DNA of 64,000 nt from Roseobacter sp. HKCCD6576-2. Its GTDB lineage: Bacteria; Pseudomonadota; Alphaproteobacteria; Rhodobacterales; Rhodobacteraceae. A program made the translations under genes and the position numbers. Within the stretch, counting starts at the first letter, position 1. The number at the start of each line of letters is the position of its first letter. The notes under the pieces are model-generated. The model was not told the DNA's origin. It did no database searches and worked only from the letters and a program-made list of their open reading frames with translations. The stretch is taken from positions 310,001 through 374,000 of the forward strand of contig NZ_WVNW01000002.1 in the NCBI RefSeq assembly GCF_013179285.1, written 5' to 3'. Positions 8,111-16,612 of the stretch are shown one piece after another.

Positions 8111-8718
8111 ACCCGGATGTCGAGGCCGGTCTCACCCACGCTCACCCACGGGCCGCGACCGATGGCAAAGGCCGTATCCCTCAGGAGAAGAAATTGCACC
8201 TCCGCAGGGCGGACATCCGCTGTCTCCGATGGATGCTCCAAGAGTTGCCAAAGCGCGCGGTCTGCGGTGAGCCTTGGCCCTTCGGCGGTGACATGCAGCC
8301 CGGTCTCATCTTGTGTAACGGTGATGTCGCCCCCCATCGGCAAGGCGGTCTCGGCGCAGTTCAGCATCAAAAACGCGAGTTTGACGTCCAGCCGTGGCAT
8401 TGCCTCAGTCGGCGTCCAAGTGACACGCAGCCGCCCGGTGGCGTGCAGGCCAGACAGGATGTCATCGATTTCCCGGCGGCTGATCGTTTGGTCGGCGCAG
8501 GCCGCCCCAAACGCGATCCGAAAAAATCGAATGCGGGCCAGGGCATCCTTGACCGCATCCGTGATCAGCGCCATCTCTGGGCCATCGGTGCTGCCGGTCA
8601 TACCTAGGAGCTCGACGCCGTTGCCAATGGCGCCAAGTGGGTTCACGAGATCATGGCAAAGTCGCGAGCCAACCAGCGCGGCCACATCTTCGGGCGGAAA
8701 AATCGGTCTGTCCTCCAT
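8107..8718 (-). CDS. chpT: ChpT-like histidine phosphotransferase
   Basis: 203 residues. The first helix carries the likely phospho-acceptor His22 in [14 protein letters not shown], followed by a degenerate histidine-kinase ATPase-like domain (about 90-200), the layout of ChpT. In alphaproteobacteria ChpT relays phosphate from CckA to CtrA and CpdR; in Rhodobacterales this pathway governs motility and gene-transfer-agent expression. The gene is convergent with the carbonic anhydrase gene and divergent from the small DUF3553 gene 15 bases away. Confidence 0.88.
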   Translation of the reverse strand: MEDRPIFPPEDVAALVGSRLCHDLVNPLGAIGNGVELLGMTGSTDGPEMALITDAVKDALARIRFFRIAFGAACADQTISRREIDDILSGLHATGRLRVTWTPTEAMPRLDVKLAFLMLNCAETALPMGGDITVTQDETGLHVTAEGPRLTADRALWQLLEHPSETADVRPAEVQFLLLRDTAFAIGRGPWVSVGETGLDIRV

Positions 8719-8733
8719 TTGCGGAGCCTCTAC

Positions 8734-8919
8734 ATGTCGGATGATCTAAATGCGATTTTGGAGCCGGGTATGATTGTCCGCCACCCGGAGCGGTCCGATT
8801 GGGGGCGCGGGCAGGTGCAGTCAAATATCGGGGGCAAAATCACTGTGAATTTCGAGCATGCCGGAAAGGTTGTCATTGACGGCACGCGCGTTGGGCTGAT
8901 CATGGACGTCCTCTCGTAA
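8734..8919 (+). CDS. DUF3553 small protein
   Basis: 61 residues from the ATG at 8734, which has GGAG about 10 bases upstream. It reads MSDDLNAILEPGMIVRHPER and continues through GRGQVQSNIGGKITVNFEHAGK, a small beta-barrel-like fold that matches the DUF3553 family, found as a stand-alone protein in Rhodobacterales and attached to UvrD-like helicases elsewhere. Its function is unknown. It diverges from chpT with only 15 bases between the start codons, so the promoters must overlap the neighbouring coding sequence. Confidence 0.8.
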   Translation: MSDDLNAILEPGMIVRHPERSDWGRGQVQSNIGGKITVNFEHAGKVVIDGTRVGLIMDVLS

Positions 8920-8954
8920 AGCTCGAGCGATAATCGTTACAGTAAAAACCGGAT

Positions 8955-8972
8955 GGTTAACCAAACCCTAAC
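8955..8972 (+). promoter_or_regulatory. CtrA-box-like sequence
   Basis: TTAA-CCAAACC-CTAA at 8957-8971 differs by one base from the alphaproteobacterial CtrA consensus TTAA-N7-TTAA. It lies in the gap between the DUF3553 gene and olsB, about 100 bases ahead of olsB and a few hundred bases from chpT, a member of the CtrA pathway. Short motifs occur by chance, so this is a suggestion only. Confidence 0.35.
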
Positions 8973-9067
8973 ATGTCAGGGGTCGGCGGCAAAGTGCCGA
9001 CTGGGCGCATGCTTGCGTTCGCAGGCGGCTTTGGTAAACCCGCGCGAGACGAGGGCTGAGGACGCAT

Positions 9068-9841
9068 ATGCAAATCGATGACGGTCATTTCGAGGTGCGT
9101 TTGGCGACCGATGCGGAGGATCTTCGGGCCGCGCAACGCTTGCGATACGAGGTGTTTGTGGGCGAATTGGGCGGCGATGGCCCGCTCGTCGATCATCAGG
9201 CGCGGTTGGAGCAGGACCGTTTCGATCCGTATTTCGATCATCTGATGTTGCTGGATCATCGCCGTGCGGCGGGTGATCAGGTTGTCGGTGTGTATCGGTT
9301 GATGGGCGATGCGCAGGCCCGGGCCGCCGGGCAATTCTATTCCGAAGATGAATATGATTTGCAGGTGTTGAAGAGATCGGGTCGTCGGTTGTTGGAGTTG
9401 GGCCGATCTTGTTTGCATGCCGAATATCGTGGCGGCAGCGCGATGATGCATCTTTGGAACGGGCTGGCGGCTTATGTGTCGGCGCGCGAGATCGAGGTGA
9501 TGTTTGGTGTCGCGTCATTCCACGGCACCGATATCGGACCTTTGGCGCAACCGCTTTCGTTTTTGCATCATCGCCACCTTGCCCCGGTCGATATCCGTGT
9601 TCGAGCCCGGGCCGAGGCGTTTCAGCGCATGGATTTGGTGCCAGAGGAGCAATTGGATCGACCGGCGGCGACGCGCGCGATCCCCTCCTTGATCAAAGCT
9701 TATCTACGGCTTGGCGGGTTTGTGGGCGAGGGGGCGTTTATTGATCGGCCCTTCAACTGTGTCGATGTCTGTTTGATCATGGACACAGCGCGGATGTCGG
9801 ACCGGCATCGGGCGATTTATCAAAAAGGCGCGTCGGCGTGA
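9068..9841 (+). CDS. olsB: Ornithine-ACP N-acyltransferase (GNAT family)
   Basis: 257 residues. OlsB transfers a 3-hydroxyacyl group from ACP to the alpha-amino group of ornithine, giving lyso-ornithine lipid, a phosphorus-free membrane lipid common in marine alphaproteobacteria. The GNAT-like core is seen in RLRYEVFVGELGG (about 25-37), LELGRSCLHAEYRGG and FGVASFHGTDI. The stop codon overlaps the GTG start of olsA, so the pair is coupled, as is standard for ols operons. Confidence 0.93.
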   Translation: MQIDDGHFEVRLATDAEDLRAAQRLRYEVFVGELGGDGPLVDHQARLEQDRFDPYFDHLMLLDHRRAAGDQVVGVYRLMGDAQARAAGQFYSEDEYDLQVLKRSGRRLLELGRSCLHAEYRGGSAMMHLWNGLAAYVSAREIEVMFGVASFHGTDIGPLAQPLSFLHHRHLAPVDIRVRARAEAFQRMDLVPEEQLDRPAATRAIPSLIKAYLRLGGFVGEGAFIDRPFNCVDVCLIMDTARMSDRHRAIYQKGASA

Positions 9842-10674
9842 GCACCTGGTATGGCGAGGCCCCGCCGCCACCGCCGCGCGCATTGGGCGCGCGTGATTGG
9901 TTGCGCGTGGCGCGCCGGGGCGCGCCGCTTCTGCTGCTCTTGGCGATCTGTTTTTCGTTGCTCCTCTTGTTGCGGGTGCCTGAGCGCTGGCTCTTCGGAC
10001 TGACCCGACCGGTCACGCCGTATATCACGCAGTTTGTCTGTATCTCCGCTTGCTGGCTGATTGGCCTGCCACGGCGCGTCAGCGGTCAGCCGATGGCCGG
10101 GCCGGGGGCTTATGTGTCGAACCATGTCAGCTGGCTCGACATCTTTGTGCTGAATGCCTGCAAACGATTGTATTTCGTTGCGAAAGCCGAAGTGCGGGGC
10201 TGGGGCGGGATCGGTTGGCTGGCGCGCGGCACCGGAACGGTGTTCATCAATCGGCGGCGCGGTGATGCCCGGGCGCAGCAGGCCGTGTTTGAGGATCGCT
10301 TGATCACAGGTCACAAGCTGCTGTTCTTTCCAGAGGGAACATCGAGCGACGGGCAGCGGGTTTTGGATTTTAAATCAACGCTTTTCTCGGCGTTCTTCAC
10401 AGATCGATTGCAGAACGTCCTGCAGGTGCAGCCGGTATCTCTGCGTTATGCTGCGCCGACTGGCGCGGAGGCGCGGTATTACGGTTGGTGGGGCGATATG
10501 GAGTTTGGGGACAACCTGCTGCAGATCCTCGCCACGCCACGCCATGGGGCGGTATATGTGACCTATCATCCGCCGCTGCGTGTGGCCGATTTTGTTGATC
10601 GCAAAGCTTTGGCACGGGCCTGCGAGATGGCCGTGCGGTCGGGGGTCAGCGAAGCGGCGCTGTCAGACGGGTAA
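9838..10674 (+). CDS. olsA: Lyso-ornithine lipid O-acyltransferase (PlsC family)
   Basis: 278 residues with a GTG start that overlaps the olsB stop. A membrane segment lies at about 29-46. The acyltransferase HX4D motif is His96-Asp101 in NHVSWLDIF, and the second motif is FPEGTSSDG (about 164-172). OlsA adds the second fatty acid to lyso-ornithine lipid and may also act on lysophosphatidic acid. The 3' end overlaps the end of the convergent thiamine-phosphate synthase-like gene by 29 bases. Confidence 0.92.
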   Translation: MSTWYGEAPPPPPRALGARDWLRVARRGAPLLLLLAICFSLLLLLRVPERWLFGLTRPVTPYITQFVCISACWLIGLPRRVSGQPMAGPGAYVSNHVSWLDIFVLNACKRLYFVAKAEVRGWGGIGWLARGTGTVFINRRRGDARAQQAVFEDRLITGHKLLFFPEGTSSDGQRVLDFKSTLFSAFFTDRLQNVLQVQPVSLRYAAPTGAEARYYGWWGDMEFGDNLLQILATPRHGAVYVTYHPPLRVADFVDRKALARACEMAVRSGVSEAALSDG

Positions 10675-11260
10675 GCGCGGCACTGGCATCCTCTTCGCGC
10701 CAGATTTCCTCGCCGATGGCGAAGAAATCGGTGACCGGCGCGAGAGTTTCGATCAAATCCGTGTCGAGCGCACCTTCGGCGACCACGGGCAATTCGATCA
10801 TTTCCGACCACCAGGCGAACAGGTCCCGCTCAGCTTTGCTGCCATCGCCCAGGGCGCTGTTGCCAACCGGCCCAAAGGCGATGTAGTCCGCGCCAGCTTC
10901 GCCCGCCGACATGCCGTCATGGGAGGAGGTGCCGCAAAACGCGCCGACAATCGAGTCGTCGCCCAGCTCTTTCCGGGTCTTACGCACCGACCGTGCGGCA
11001 TCGGTCAGATGCACGCCATCGAGGCCCAAAGTTTGGACCAGTTGCAGATGGGCGGTGATTACAATCGGTACATCGCGCGCATGAGCCACCTCGCGGAGCG
11101 CGTCAGCGGCGCGGGCGACATGGGTTTCGTCATGGCTTGCCAGGGTCAGGCGGAGGCAGGCGATCTCGAACCGGTCGAGGACCGAGGCCAAGCGCGGGGC
11201 GAAGACCTCCGGCTCGAAGGATGGAGGCGTGATCAGATAGAGTTGCGGGGTCTCGGTCAT
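10646..11260 (-). CDS. Thiamine phosphate synthase family protein
   Basis: 204 residues from the ATG at 11260, preceded by GAGGA; a longer frame from 11332 has no family support. A TIM-barrel of the ThiE/TenI superfamily is indicated by LDGVHLTDAARSVRKTRK, GAFCGTSSHDGMSAGEAGAD and YIAFGPVGNS. ThiE joins hydroxymethylpyrimidine diphosphate to the thiazole phosphate. No other thi gene and no TPP riboswitch is visible here, so this stand-alone copy may be a ThiE paralogue of different function. Confidence 0.8.
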   Translation of the reverse strand: MTETPQLYLITPPSFEPEVFAPRLASVLDRFEIACLRLTLASHDETHVARAADALREVAHARDVPIVITAHLQLVQTLGLDGVHLTDAARSVRKTRKELGDDSIVGAFCGTSSHDGMSAGEAGADYIAFGPVGNSALGDGSKAERDLFAWWSEMIELPVVAEGALDTDLIETLAPVTDFFAIGEEIWREEDASAALTRLTAPLR

Positions 11261-11361
11261 GGAGGCGTCCTCGGGCGTCGCGTTGCGGGGTGATAGCGCG
11301 CGGGGGCGATGCGAACAATGGGGGGATTGCATGGGCGGTGGGGCCGCACTAGACGAGCGCC

Positions 11362-12099
11362 ATGACCCAGCCTGTTTTCATTTTGGTCCGCCCGCAGATG
11401 GGCGAGAATATCGGTGCTGCCGCGCGCGCGATGTGGAATTTCGGCCTCGATCAAATGCGGGTGGTGGGCCCGCGCGATGGCTGGCCGAATGAACGCGCCG
11501 TCGCACTGGCCAGCGGGGCCGGGCGGCTTTTGGATCAGGCGGGGCTTTGCCAGAGCGTGCCGGAGGCGATCCGCGACTGCACGTATGTTTTCGCCACCAC
11601 GGCGCGGGCGCGAGGCTTGACCAAGCCGATTGTGACGCCGGAGCGCGCCATGGAGCAGGCCAGGGCGATCCAGGCCGAGGGTGGCAAGGTCGGCGTGCTC
11701 TTCGGGCCGGAACGTGCGGGGTTGGAGAATGAAGATATCGTTCTGGCCAATGCCACGATTTCGGTGCCGGTGAACCCAGAGTTCCCGTCGCTCAACCTGG
11801 CGCAATGTGTGTTGCTGACCGCCTATGAATGGCGGCGGCAGGGTGTGGATGTGGCGCCTGAGGTGATGGAGATGGCGGGGACCGAGTTTGCCAGCGGGTT
11901 GGAGCTTGAGAAGCTGGGCGATCATTTCGAGGAGCGGCTGGGGGAGGCGGGGTTTTTCTTTCCCGAGACCAAGGCCGAGGGGATGAAGGTCAATCTGCGC
12001 AATCTCTGGGGGCGGCTCCCCCTGACCCGGGCGGATGTGCAGATTTTCCACGGTGTGATGCGGCAAATGGTGCGGTGGGCCGAGAAGCGGCGGGATTAG
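11362..12099 (+). CDS. SpoU-family tRNA/rRNA 2'-O-methyltransferase, TrmJ-like
   Basis: 245 residues. The SPOUT-fold signatures are VRPQMGENIGAAARAMWNFG (about 8-27), VGVLFGPERAGLENEDI and SVPVNPEFPSLNLAQCVLL. TrmJ methylates the ribose of nucleotide 32 in several tRNAs using SAM; the C-terminal tail of about 80 residues fits TrmJ rather than the shorter TrmL. It is a single gene, divergent from the thiE-like gene. Confidence 0.88.
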   Translation: MTQPVFILVRPQMGENIGAAARAMWNFGLDQMRVVGPRDGWPNERAVALASGAGRLLDQAGLCQSVPEAIRDCTYVFATTARARGLTKPIVTPERAMEQARAIQAEGGKVGVLFGPERAGLENEDIVLANATISVPVNPEFPSLNLAQCVLLTAYEWRRQGVDVAPEVMEMAGTEFASGLELEKLGDHFEERLGEAGFFFPETKAEGMKVNLRNLWGRLPLTRADVQIFHGVMRQMVRWAEKRRD

Positions 12100-12346
12100 C
12101 CGTGATGCGCGCCCTACGGACTCCGGCCCGGCGGCGATGGCAGGCTGCGCCTGCTTATGGGCTTTGAGGGGCGCGGAGAGAGAGGCCGCCGGGCTTTGCG
12201 CGGTTTGGCCGAGTTTGGGAGCCTCCGGCGGGGATGTTTGGGAAGCAGAGAAGCCCGGGGACGTGACAGGGCGACGCGCTTGCTTGAAGGCGGTTGGGGC
12301 TTGGGATAGCTCTGTCGGCAAGATGTGAGAGGGTGAGGCGCAGGGC
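12100..12346. other. Gene-free gap with a recurrent-looking GC-rich element
   Basis: No gene is supported. Around 12218-12256 the sequence GAGCCTCCGGCGGGGATGTT followed by TGGGAAGCAGAGAAGC resembles an intergenic sequence I recall seeing often in Rhodobacteraceae genomes. This is from memory and could not be tested; only one copy is present in the window. Confidence 0.3.
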
Positions 12347-13483
12347 ATGAGCCGCAGTATTTTCGAAGAGGTGAGCGAGACGCAGAAACCGGCGGCGACA
12401 CCGGGCGGCGTGAGCGGCGGGCGTGGGCGCGGACGGGCGTTGGTCCGGGCCTGGCTGATGGCGCTTTTTGCGCTGGTGGTGGTGATGATCGCGGTGGGCG
12501 GGCTGACCCGGCTGACCGATAGTGGGCTTTCGATCACCGAATGGGCGCCGCTGTCGGGCGCGATCCCGCCATTGAGTGCAGAGGCCTGGGACGCGGAGTT
12601 CGAGGCCTATCGGGCGATCCCGGAGTATAAGTTGCAGAACCAGGGGATGAGCCTGGCTGAGTTCAAGGTGATCTATTGGTGGGAATGGGGTCATCGGCAG
12701 TTGGGCCGGGTGATTGGCCTGGTTTGGTCGCTTGGATTTGTTGGGCTTTTGGCGACGCGCAATGTGCCGACGGGGTGGACCGGGCGGCTGTTGCTCTTGG
12801 GAGGGCTTGGCGGGCTGCAAGGCGCGATTGGCTGGTGGATGGTGTCGTCAGGCTTGGAAGCCGGGATGCTGGACGTGGCGTCTTATCGGTTGGCGATCCA
12901 TCTGGGTTTGGCCTTCCTGATCCTGGCGCTGATCGCGTGGTATGTGATGGCGCTTGGTCGGGACGAAGCGGCGCTGATGCAGGCGCGGCGTTCGGGCGAT
13001 AAGCAGTTGAAGGGGATGGCGACGGGGGTTTTGCATTTGACCTTTCTGCAAATCCTCATCGGGGCCTTGGTCGCGGGGATCGATGCGGGGCGGAATTTCA
13101 TTGACTGGCCACTGATGGCCGGCGGCTTCACGCCGCCGGATATGTGGGTGTTGGAGCCGGTCTGGCGGAACCTGTTTGAGAATGACGGGACGGTGCAGTT
13201 TTTCCACCGGATCGTCGGCTATCTGCTGTTCATCTTTGGTGTCGTGGTTTGGTGGATGGCGCGTCGTTCGGCTCTGGTCGCGACCAAGCGGGCGTTTGAT
13301 TGGATGGCGGTGATGCTGTTGGGGCAGATGGTGTTGGGCATCATTACGGTCATGCATTCGTCACCTTGGTATTTGGCGATTTTGCATCAATTCGGCGCGG
13401 TCGTGTTGGTGGTTCTGGTGCTGCGCGCCCGGTTCCTCAGCTTGTACCCATTGCCACAATCGGTTCGAGGAGCAGGCGCATGA
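12347..13483 (+). CDS. ctaA: Heme A synthase (COX15/CtaA)
   Basis: 378 residues with about eight membrane helices. Conserved features include GGLTRLTDSGLSITEWAPLSG (about 51-71), EFKVIYWWEWGHRQLGR (heme-ligand His) and VQFFHRIVGYLLF. The enzyme oxidises the C8 methyl of heme O to give heme A for aa3-type cytochrome oxidase. The N-terminal 35 residues are polar, as in the alphaproteobacterial COX15 form. The stop overlaps the next gene's ATG (ATGA). Confidence 0.95.
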   Translation: MSRSIFEEVSETQKPAATPGGVSGGRGRGRALVRAWLMALFALVVVMIAVGGLTRLTDSGLSITEWAPLSGAIPPLSAEAWDAEFEAYRAIPEYKLQNQGMSLAEFKVIYWWEWGHRQLGRVIGLVWSLGFVGLLATRNVPTGWTGRLLLLGGLGGLQGAIGWWMVSSGLEAGMLDVASYRLAIHLGLAFLILALIAWYVMALGRDEAALMQARRSGDKQLKGMATGVLHLTFLQILIGALVAGIDAGRNFIDWPLMAGGFTPPDMWVLEPVWRNLFENDGTVQFFHRIVGYLLFIFGVVVWWMARRSALVATKRAFDWMAVMLLGQMVLGIITVMHSSPWYLAILHQFGAVVLVVLVLRARFLSLYPLPQSVRGAGA

Positions 13484-14952
13484 GCGCGATGGACGATCTC
13501 ACGGCGTTTCAACGTCAGACGGAAGCTTTGGCGCAAGTCATGGGGCGGCTGAGTTGGGACCAGGAAACCATGATGCCCGAGGGCGCAGTTGCGCAGCGCG
13601 GCGAGGAACTGGCCGCGTTGGAGGGGGTGCTGCACAGCCGTCGGGTCGATGCGCGGGTGGCCGATTGGCTCGCGGCGGCCAAACCAGAGACAGAGGCGGA
13701 TGCGGCGCAGATCCGGTTGATCCGCCGCGCGTATGACCGGGCGGCGAAAGTGCCGGCGGAATTGTCTGCTGCCATCGTTCGGGCCACGGCGCTGGCCCAT
13801 CGCGTGTGGGCCGAGGCTCGGGCCAATGAAGACGTGGCGTCTTTTTTGCCTGTGTTGCGTGAGATCTTGACGCTTCGTCAGGAAGAGGCGGCGGCGCTTT
13901 CGGGTGATGGCGATGCGTATGACGCGCTGCTCCAGGATTATGAGCCGGGGATGAGCGGCGCGGCGTTGGAGGAGATGTTCGGCGCGCTTCGGCCGCGCTT
14001 GGTGGTGCTGAGAGCCGCGGTGGCCGAGAGCGGCTATGATCCGGCGCCGCTTGACGGGGTGTTCTCGAAAGAGCAGCAGCTGGCCCTGACCCATGAATTG
14101 GCTGCGGCCTTTGGCTATGATTTCAACCATGGCCGGATCGACGAGGCGGTGCATCCGTTCAGCTCCGGCAGTGGTGCCGATGTGCGGATCACCACGCGGG
14201 TGGATGAGCGTGAGCCCTTTGGCTGCCTCTATTCGACAATCCATGAGGTCGGCCACGCCACTTATGAACAAAACATCGCGCCGGAGTTTCGCCTGACCAG
14301 TCTGGGGCAGGGCGTGTCGATGGGCGTGCATGAGAGCCAGAGCCGGATCTACGAAAACCAACTGGCGCGGAGCCGGGCCTTCACCGGCTGGCTTTATGGC
14401 CGAATGGTCGATCGGTTCGGGGCGCTGAATGTCGACGGCGAAGAGGCATTTCATGCCGCTGTGAACCGGGTGCAGCCGGGATATATCCGCACCGAGGCGG
14501 ACGAAGTGCATTACAATCTGCATATTCTGATGCGCTTTGATCTGGAACGCGCGCTTTTGGCGGGTGACCTGGCGGTCAGTGATCTGGAGGCGGCCTGGAA
14601 TGACCGGTTTGAGGCCGATTTCGGCGTCGCGGTGGACAAGCCGTCAAACGGGATGTTGCAGGATGTGCATTGGTCCGCCGGGCTGATCGGCTATTTCCCG
14701 ACCTATTCTTTGGGCAATGTCTATGCAGGGTGCCTGCACGCGGCGCTTCGGCGTGATCTGCCGGAACTGGACACGGATTTGGCGCGTGGGGATCTGCGCG
14801 CGGTGACGGGGTGGTTGAAAGAGCGTTTGCAGCAATATGGCGGACTTCGATCGCCACGCGAGACGATCCAGCACGCCATTGGTGGAGAGATCAGCGAAGC
14901 GCCACTTCTTGATTATCTGGAAGACAAGTTCACGGCCATCTACAGGGCCTGA
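13480..14952 (+). CDS. Carboxypeptidase M32 (Taq type)
   Basis: 490 residues from the ATG at 13480, which overlaps the ctaA stop and has GAGGAG upstream. The zinc site HEVGH is at residues 255-259, within the M32 block, with the later Glu ligand region in VHESQSRIYENQ. These enzymes remove C-terminal residues from peptides in the cytoplasm. A longer open frame starting inside ctaA is discounted. Coupling to ctaA is probably transcriptional rather than functional. Confidence 0.93.
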   Translation: MSAMDDLTAFQRQTEALAQVMGRLSWDQETMMPEGAVAQRGEELAALEGVLHSRRVDARVADWLAAAKPETEADAAQIRLIRRAYDRAAKVPAELSAAIVRATALAHRVWAEARANEDVASFLPVLREILTLRQEEAAALSGDGDAYDALLQDYEPGMSGAALEEMFGALRPRLVVLRAAVAESGYDPAPLDGVFSKEQQLALTHELAAAFGYDFNHGRIDEAVHPFSSGSGADVRITTRVDEREPFGCLYSTIHEVGHATYEQNIAPEFRLTSLGQGVSMGVHESQSRIYENQLARSRAFTGWLYGRMVDRFGALNVDGEEAFHAAVNRVQPGYIRTEADEVHYNLHILMRFDLERALLAGDLAVSDLEAAWNDRFEADFGVAVDKPSNGMLQDVHWSAGLIGYFPTYSLGNVYAGCLHAALRRDLPELDTDLARGDLRAVTGWLKERLQQYGGLRSPRETIQHAIGGEISEAPLLDYLEDKFTAIYRA

Positions 14953-15172
14953 AGACGGGGGATGAAGGGTCGGGGGAAACACGCCGACCCAAACTAACCG
15001 TCGACGCCGATAAAGGAACAGGTTGCGAAGACCAAAGCCGCCTAGGTCTTCGTCCTTCAGATCGGCAAAGGATAACTCGAAGCGGGCTCGATCGCTATTT
15101 GGTCCGCCCCGCCAGATAACCGCGCCCGGTAGGCCAAGCCACCATCCACAATATCCCTGTTCCTAGAATAGG

Positions 15173-15970
15173 TTAGGGGGTGTCTTTCCAGTCCGGTTCG
15201 CGTTTCTCTAGAAACGCGGCAATGCCTTCGGCGGTGTCGTCTTCCAGCATGTTTTCGACCATCACCGCGCCTGTTTGGTCATAGGCCGAGGCGATGGGTT
15301 GTTCGAGTTGCTCGTAAAACGCGCGTTTGCCGATCCGGACAGCGCTGCCCAGCTTGCTGGCGATCGTTTCGGCCAACTCCATCGTTTCTTGTTCCAGCGC
15401 TTCGGAATGCACGGATTTGTTGATTAGCCCGAGTTCCGCCGCGCGATTGGCATAGATGAAGCGCCCGGTTGTGAGCATCTCAAACACGTGTTTGCGCGAC
15501 ACATTGCGGGAAAGCGCCACCATCGGCGTGGAACAGAAGAGGCCGATATTGACGCCGTTCACGCCGAAACGTGTGTCGTCCGCCGCTATGGCCAGATCGC
15601 AAGAGGCCACCAGTTGACAGCCCGCAGCGGTGGCGATGCCGTGCACTTGCGCGATGACCGGTTGCGGCAGGCGCGGGATCATCAGCATCACCTCCGTACA
15701 GCGATCGAAGAGATCGCGGATGGCGCGGGCGCCCTTGTCGGGCGCTTGCCGTTTGGTGCGCAGCTCTTTCAAGTCATGCCCGGCGCAAAAGGCTTTACCC
15801 GTCCCGCGTAGGATCACCACGCGCTGGCCGGCGTCATGCATCAGCGCCGAAAACTCCTCGTTCAATCGGGCCAACATCGCGTCACTCAGCGCATTCAAAC
15901 TGTCCGGGCTGTTCAATGTCAGCCGTGTAATCGCCCCGATATCTTCTCGGATTAAAATCTGCTCGGTCAC
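15173..15970 (-). CDS. Enoyl-CoA hydratase/isomerase family protein
   Basis: 265 residues from a GTG at 15970 with GGGAG seven bases upstream; the open frame extends far upstream without support. The crotonase fold is seen in GTGKAFCAGHDLKEL (oxyanion hole), QVHGIATAAGCQLVASCDLA and the C-terminal FLEKREPDWK. Substrate specificity cannot be read from sequence; it resembles the ECHDC3-like subgroup of short enoyl-CoA hydratases. It diverges from the thioesterase gene, leaving a shared promoter of 66 bases. Confidence 0.85.
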   Translation of the reverse strand: MTEQILIREDIGAITRLTLNSPDSLNALSDAMLARLNEEFSALMHDAGQRVVILRGTGKAFCAGHDLKELRTKRQAPDKGARAIRDLFDRCTEVMLMIPRLPQPVIAQVHGIATAAGCQLVASCDLAIAADDTRFGVNGVNIGLFCSTPMVALSRNVSRKHVFEMLTTGRFIYANRAAELGLINKSVHSEALEQETMELAETIASKLGSAVRIGKRAFYEQLEQPIASAYDQTGAVMVENMLEDDTAEGIAAFLEKREPDWKDTP

Positions 15971-16036
15971 CTGCACGCTCCCTTGCCAAGCCCCTGAAAA
16001 CACGCGAACCCTAGGGCGAAACGAGGGGAGAGGGCA

Positions 16037-16459
16037 ATGGCATTGGCGATGGACCGGGCGGCGCTGCAGGCGTTTTTGACGGCGGAATTCCCGCAAGTGG
16101 CCGACATGTTCCGTGTCGAAGAGGTCGGTGACAGCCTGTTGCGGGTCCGGTTGATCGTGGGCGAGGAGCATCTGCGACCCGGTGGCACGGTCTCGGGGCC
16201 AACGATGTTTTCGCTCGCTGATGTGGGCGTCTATCTGGCGATCCTGACGCGGATCGGGCCGAAGGCGCTTGCCGTCACCACGAATTGCTCGATCGATTTC
16301 ATGCGGAAGCCCGCCGCAGGTGTCGATCTGCTGTGCGATACGGTTTTGTTGAAGCTGGGCAGGGTGTTGGCCGTTGGGGACTGTCGGATTTACTCCGAAG
16401 GGGATGACCGGCCCGTCGCGCGCGCCTCGCTGACCTATTCGATCCCGCCGGAGTGCTAG
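16037..16459 (+). CDS. PaaI-family hotdog thioesterase
   Basis: 140 residues with a single hotdog fold: HLRPGGTVSGPTMFSLADVG (about 56-75) followed by the central helix, and NCSIDFMRKPAAG. Such enzymes hydrolyse acyl-CoA thioesters. Divergence from an enoyl-CoA hydratase gene suggests a joint role in acyl-CoA metabolism, but the substrate is unknown. Confidence 0.85.
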   Translation: MALAMDRAALQAFLTAEFPQVADMFRVEEVGDSLLRVRLIVGEEHLRPGGTVSGPTMFSLADVGVYLAILTRIGPKALAVTTNCSIDFMRKPAAGVDLLCDTVLLKLGRVLAVGDCRIYSEGDDRPVARASLTYSIPPEC

Positions 16460-16612
16460 CGGCATCTCTCTCCGCCCGGTCGGTGTCAGGTCTTGCCCGA
16501 ACAGACGCATGTGGCGCGCTTTCTAGGGTTGATCTATATCAATGCCAATGGTTGGCGTTGCGTATTACCCCCAAGCTGAAGGGAATTCTTGCAGTTTTGG
16601 GGGAGAGGGCGG

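Noticed and set aside
10600-11300. TPP riboswitch upstream of the thiE-like gene
   Set aside because: I found no conserved THI-box sequence in the short upstream region, so none is reported.
11257-12537. 426-codon minus-strand open frame opposite trmJ and ctaA
   Set aside because: It is antisense to two strongly recognised genes, has Pro/His/Arg-rich composition typical of GC-rich shadows and no family match.
13387-14523. 378-codon minus-strand frame opposite the M32 carboxypeptidase
   Set aside because: Antisense of a gene with an HEVGH zinc motif; shadow only.
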